DNA of 42,026 bases from assembly GCA_039178805.1 (NCBI GenBank), contig JBCDFC010000009.1, positions 1 through 42,026 on the forward strand, given 5' to 3'. Numbering within the stretch: the first letter of the stretch is position 1; each line of letters begins with the position of its first letter. The notes beneath the pieces are model-generated. The model was not told the origin of the DNA and did no database searches. It saw only the letters and a program-made list of their open reading frames with translations. Made by a program: the position numbers and the translations under genes. Of this stretch, positions 39,063 to 42,026 are shown piece by piece. Source of the DNA: Thermohalobaculum sp039178805 (GTDB taxonomy: Bacteria > Pseudomonadota > Alphaproteobacteria > Rhodobacterales > Rhodobacteraceae).

Positions 39063-40528
39063 TGATCCGCTTCCTCTTGAACGGCCGGGAAGTGAGCCAC
39101 GCGCCAGCGGGTCCTGCCGAGACGCTGCTCGACTACTTGCGCCTCGAGCAGCGGCTTTGTGGTACGAAAGAGGGCTGCGGCGAGGGTGATTGCGGGGCCT
39201 GCACCGTTCTTGTCGGCCGTCCGACCGCCGGGGACGGGTCAGCCTCCACAAGCGGCAAGGCAATGAACTATGAGCCTGCCAATGCCTGCATTCGGCTGAT
39301 GCCCTCGCTCCATGGCTGCCATGTCGTGACGGTCGAGGCGCTGGCGTCCGGCGACAGGCTGCACCCGGTCCAACAAGCGATGGTCGAGCATCACGCGAGC
39401 CAGTGCGGCTTCTGCACGCCCGGCATCGTCATGGCCCTCTGCGCCCATCGTCACTCCGGCGGTGCGTCGGACCGCACAGCGCTCGAAACCGCGCTCCAGG
39501 GCAATCTTTGCCGTTGTACCGGCTACGCGCCGATCCTGGACGCAGGCCGCGCCGCGCTCGCCGCGGATGCGCCCGACGCCTTGACCGAGGAGGCGCCCCA
39601 CGACGCAGCCCGCCTCCGCCCGCTCGCGCCAACCGACCGGATCACGCTCATGGGCGCGGAAGGCACGGCTTTCCTCCCCACCGATCTCGACGACCTCGCA
39701 CAGATCCTCGCCGAGCACCCCGATGCGACGCTCGTCGCCGGTGCCACGGATATCGGCGTCTGGACGGCGAAGGACTTCCGCTCGATCTCGCCCGCCGTCT
39801 TCATCGGTCATCTGCCCGAACTCACCGCTGTCGAGCCGATCCCCGGCGGCCTCCGCATCGGTGCGGCCGTGAGCTATGCGGCGCTCCTCCCTTGGATCGA
39901 CCGGCGCCACCCGCATCTCGCGGCCTATTGGCGGCGCATCGGCGGGCCGCAGATCCGGGCCGCTGGGACCATCGGCGGCAACCTCGCGACCGCCTCGCCC
40001 ATCGGCGACACCGCCCCGCCCTTCATCACCCTCGGCGCCCGCATCCATCTCTCTGGGCGCGACGGGCGGCGGACGCTCCCCCTCGAAGACTTCTTCCAGG
40101 GCTATCGCGAAACCGCCCTCACCCGCGGCACATTCATCGAAGCGGTGGAGCTGCCGGACCCGGACCCTGCCGCCTTCCACGCCGCCTGGAAAATCTCGAA
40201 AAGGCGGGACGAGGACATCTCCTCCCTCTCCGCCGCCTTCGCCCTCACCTTGTCCCAGGGCCGCGTCGCAACCGCGCGCATCGCCTTCGGCGGCATGGCG
40301 GCGCAACCGATGCGGGCCCAGGCGCTGGAAAGCTCCCTTGAGGATCGCCCCTGGAGCCTCACCACCGCCACGGCCGCCGCCGCAGCGCTCACCGAGGACT
40401 TCGAGCCCATCTCCGATATGCGCGCCTCGGCTTCGTACCGCGCAGCCGTCGCCCGAAACCTCGTCCTGCGCGCCTGGCGCGAAAGCACGGGCGAAGCCGC
40501 GAGCCTTGAAGCCCATGCCGCGGGATGA
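39059..40528 (+). CDS. xdhA: Xanthine dehydrogenase small subunit (2Fe-2S and FAD domains)
   Basis: 489 residues. The plant-type 2Fe-2S domain has C40, C45, C48 (GCGEGDCGACTV) and C77. The second 2Fe-2S domain has C116, C119 (QCGFCTPG) and C151, C153 (LCRCTGY). The FAD domain (about 190-480) has LVAGATDIGVW and GTIGGNLATASPIGD (about 302-316). Together with XdhB it oxidises hypoxanthine and xanthine to urate. It overlaps uraH at its start and xdhB by 14 bp at its end. Starts at 39059 and 39062 are both possible. Confidence 0.95.
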   Translation: MMIRFLLNGREVSHAPAGPAETLLDYLRLEQRLCGTKEGCGEGDCGACTVLVGRPTAGDGSASTSGKAMNYEPANACIRLMPSLHGCHVVTVEALASGDRLHPVQQAMVEHHASQCGFCTPGIVMALCAHRHSGGASDRTALETALQGNLCRCTGYAPILDAGRAALAADAPDALTEEAPHDAARLRPLAPTDRITLMGAEGTAFLPTDLDDLAQILAEHPDATLVAGATDIGVWTAKDFRSISPAVFIGHLPELTAVEPIPGGLRIGAAVSYAALLPWIDRRHPHLAAYWRRIGGPQIRAAGTIGGNLATASPIGDTAPPFITLGARIHLSGRDGRRTLPLEDFFQGYRETALTRGTFIEAVELPDPDPAAFHAAWKISKRRDEDISSLSAAFALTLSQGRVATARIAFGGMAAQPMRAQALESSLEDRPWSLTTATAAAAALTEDFEPISDMRASASYRAAVARNLVLRAWRESTGEAASLEAHAAG

Positions 40529-42026
40529 ACGCCTCGACGCCCCGGCCCCACCAACTGGGCCGACCGCCGGGCGGACCACTGGCGGCGAGGCGCGCGCGCA
40601 TGAAAGCGCGCATAAGCACGTCACGGGCGCTGCCGTCTTTCTCGACGACATGGCGCAGCCCGCCGACCTCGCCCACGCCTATCTCGGCCTCTCGGAGATC
40701 GCGCGCGGCCGGATTGAGGCGCTCGACCTCGACGCCGTGCGGGCAACCCCCGGTGTGCTCGCCGTCCTGACCGCCGACGACTTCCCCCACAACGACATCT
40801 CCCCCACGGGCAAGGGCGACGACCCGATCCTGCCCGCGCGCGAGATCGCCTTCTGCGGACAGCCGCTCTTCGCCGTGGTCGCCACCACGCGAGAGATCGC
40901 ACGGCGTGCAGCCCGGCGCGCCCGCGTCGAGACCACCACCGCCACGCCTGTCCTCAATGTGGCGTCGGCGGAGGCCGCGGGCGGCGCGCTCGTCACCGAG
41001 CCGCTGACCCTCGCTCGCGGCGATGCGGAGGCAGGCCTCGCCCGCGCACCCCTCAAGCTCGACGGACGCATGGTGATCGGCGGTCAGGACCATTTCTACC
41101 TCGAAGGCCATATCGCCCTCGCCATCCCGGGCGAGGACGGCGACATGACGGTCTGGTCCTCGACCCAGCACCCTTCCGAAGTGCAGCACATGGTGGCGCA
41201 TACGCTCGGCGTGTCGTCCTCGGCCGTGACGGTGAAGGTGCGGCGCATGGGCGGGGCCTTCGGCGGTAAGGAGACGCAGTCGAACCTCTTCGCCTGCATC
41301 GCCGCCATCGCTGCCCGCCGCCTCGGCCGGCCGGTCAAGATCCGGCCAGACCGCGATGACGATATGCTCGCGACCGGCAAGCGGCACGATTTCGTCGTGG
41401 ACTACAGCGTCGGCTACGCGCCTTCGGGCCGGATCACCGCGCTCGATGCGACTTTCCGAGCGCGCTGCGGCTTTTCGGCGGATCTCTCGGGCCCTGTCAC
41501 CGACCGCGCGCTCTTCCACGCCGACAACTGCTATTTCTACGAGGACATCCGCCTCCGCTCCCGCCCGCTCCTGACCAACACGGTCTCCAACACCGCCTTC
41601 CGCGGCTTCGGCGGCCCGCAGGGCATGCTCGCGGGCGAACGGGTGATCGAGGAGGTGGCCTACGCCCTCGGCCGCGACCCGCTCCAGATCCGCCGCGCGA
41701 ACTTCTACCGCGACGGCGCGGATATCACCCCCTACCACCAGCGGGTCGAGGACAATATCATCGCCCGCCTCGTCGATGAGCTCGAGGCGAGCGCGGACTA
41801 CCAGGCGCGCCGCGCCGCCGTGATCGAGGCCAATCGGGAGAGCCCGGTCATCCGCCGCGGCATTGCCCTCACGCCCGTCAAGTTCGGGATCAGCTTCACC
41901 GCCACCTGGTACAACCAGGCCGGCGCCCTCGTGCATGTCTATCGCGACGGCTCGGTCCATCTGAACCATGGCGGCACCGAGATGGGGCAGGGCCTCAACA
42001 CCAAGGTCGCGCAGGTCCTGGCCGAG
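40515..42026 (+). CDS. xdhB: Xanthine dehydrogenase large (molybdopterin) subunit, 3' end outside window
   Basis: An open frame with no stop to the window edge, 504 codons. It begins at ATG 40515 inside the end of xdhA (MPRDERLDAPAPPTGP, then HESAHKHVTGAAVFLDDM). An ATG at 40525 in another frame is not the gene. Visible molybdopterin-subunit motifs include PGVLAVLTADDFP, AFCGQPLFAVVA, GGQDHFYLEG, STQHPSEVQ, GGAFGGKE, TAFRGFGGPQG and HGGTEMGQGLNTK. It holds the Mo-cofactor and the xanthine-binding pocket. The catalytic Glu is expected near the C-terminus beyond the window. A chaperone gene xdhC would be expected downstream. Confidence 0.93.
   Translation, partial: MPRDERLDAPAPPTGPTAGRTTGGEARAHESAHKHVTGAAVFLDDMAQPADLAHAYLGLSEIARGRIEALDLDAVRATPGVLAVLTADDFPHNDISPTGKGDDPILPAREIAFCGQPLFAVVATTREIARRAARRARVETTTATPVLNVASAEAAGGALVTEPLTLARGDAEAGLARAPLKLDGRMVIGGQDHFYLEGHIALAIPGEDGDMTVWSSTQHPSEVQHMVAHTLGVSSSAVTVKVRRMGGAFGGKETQSNLFACIAAIAARRLGRPVKIRPDRDDDMLATGKRHDFVVDYSVGYAPSGRITALDATFRARCGFSADLSGPVTDRALFHADNCYFYEDIRLRSRPLLTNTVSNTAFRGFGGPQGMLAGERVIEEVAYALGRDPLQIRRANFYRDGADITPYHQRVEDNIIARLVDELEASADYQARRAAVIEANRESPVIRRGIALTPVKFGISFTATWYNQAGALVHVYRDGSVHLNHGGTEMGQGLNTKVAQVLAE

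Noticed and set aside
40525..40770. Small gene starting at ATG 40525
   Set aside because: It is in a different frame from the xanthine dehydrogenase large subunit, whose start is ATG 40515; the peptide is a shadow.

Overview
This window is high-GC chromosomal DNA of an alphaproteobacterium, most likely from the Rhodobacterales or a close relative. That placement is an inference from gene content: imelysin/di-heme oxidoreductase iron locus, DUF6502-DUF5666 pair, PuuE-UraD fusion, bicupin ureidoglycine aminohydrolase, and paired palindromes of the CCGGG-cttga-CCCGG type. There are 41 supportable protein genes, no rRNA or tRNA that I can see, no CRISPR, and one transposase remnant at the left edge.

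Layout. (1) 1-139: end of an IS481-type transposase. (2) 687-10668: a divergent iron-uptake locus. Leftward are three small envelope proteins, ExbB, two different ExbD proteins and TonB. Rightward are imelysin, a di-heme DUF1111 oxidoreductase, a second imelysin-like protein and a DUF1513 protein. One ExbD carries Asn where the proton-conducting Asp is expected. (3) 11121-13463: an EamA/DMT exporter, a HugZ-like heme-utilisation protein, and a divergent small CxCC protein. (4) 14308-17067: URC1, URC4 and upp, the URC route of uracil degradation; URC4 looks internally shortened. (5) 17473-23521: an OmpR/histidine-kinase pair divergent from a small repeat-rich secreted protein, an EF-hand protein and a MacAB-like ABC exporter. 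(6) 23642-28003: a cadherin-like-domain protein, a hydroxyisobutyrate-dehydrogenase-family enzyme, DUF6502 and DUF5666. (7) 28512-42026: purine salvage and breakdown. A NitT/TauT-type ABC importer is cotranscribed with a cytosine-deaminase-like amidohydrolase and a GlcD-type FAD oxidase. A convergent operon follows (8-oxoguanine deaminase, ureidoglycolate lyase, ureidoglycine aminohydrolase, PuuE-UraD), and then a divergent operon (uraH, xdhA, xdhB, the last running off the window).

How the genes work together. Region 7 covers xanthine to urate (Xdh), 8-oxoguanine to urate, hydroxyisourate to OHCU (UraH), OHCU to allantoin (UraD), allantoin to allantoate (PuuE), ureidoglycine to ureidoglycolate (AllE) and ureidoglycolate to glyoxylate plus urea (AllA). 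Two steps have no obvious enzyme here: urate oxidation and allantoate hydrolysis. Regions 2 and 3 together look like iron and heme acquisition.

The intergenic DNA is unusually structured. Paired palindromes, and a second repeat with core CCCACCCACGACAG, sit in gaps behind gene 3' ends and are absent from the divergent promoter gaps. Several gaps carry short perfect or near-perfect tandem duplications, three of them with an 11-bp period.
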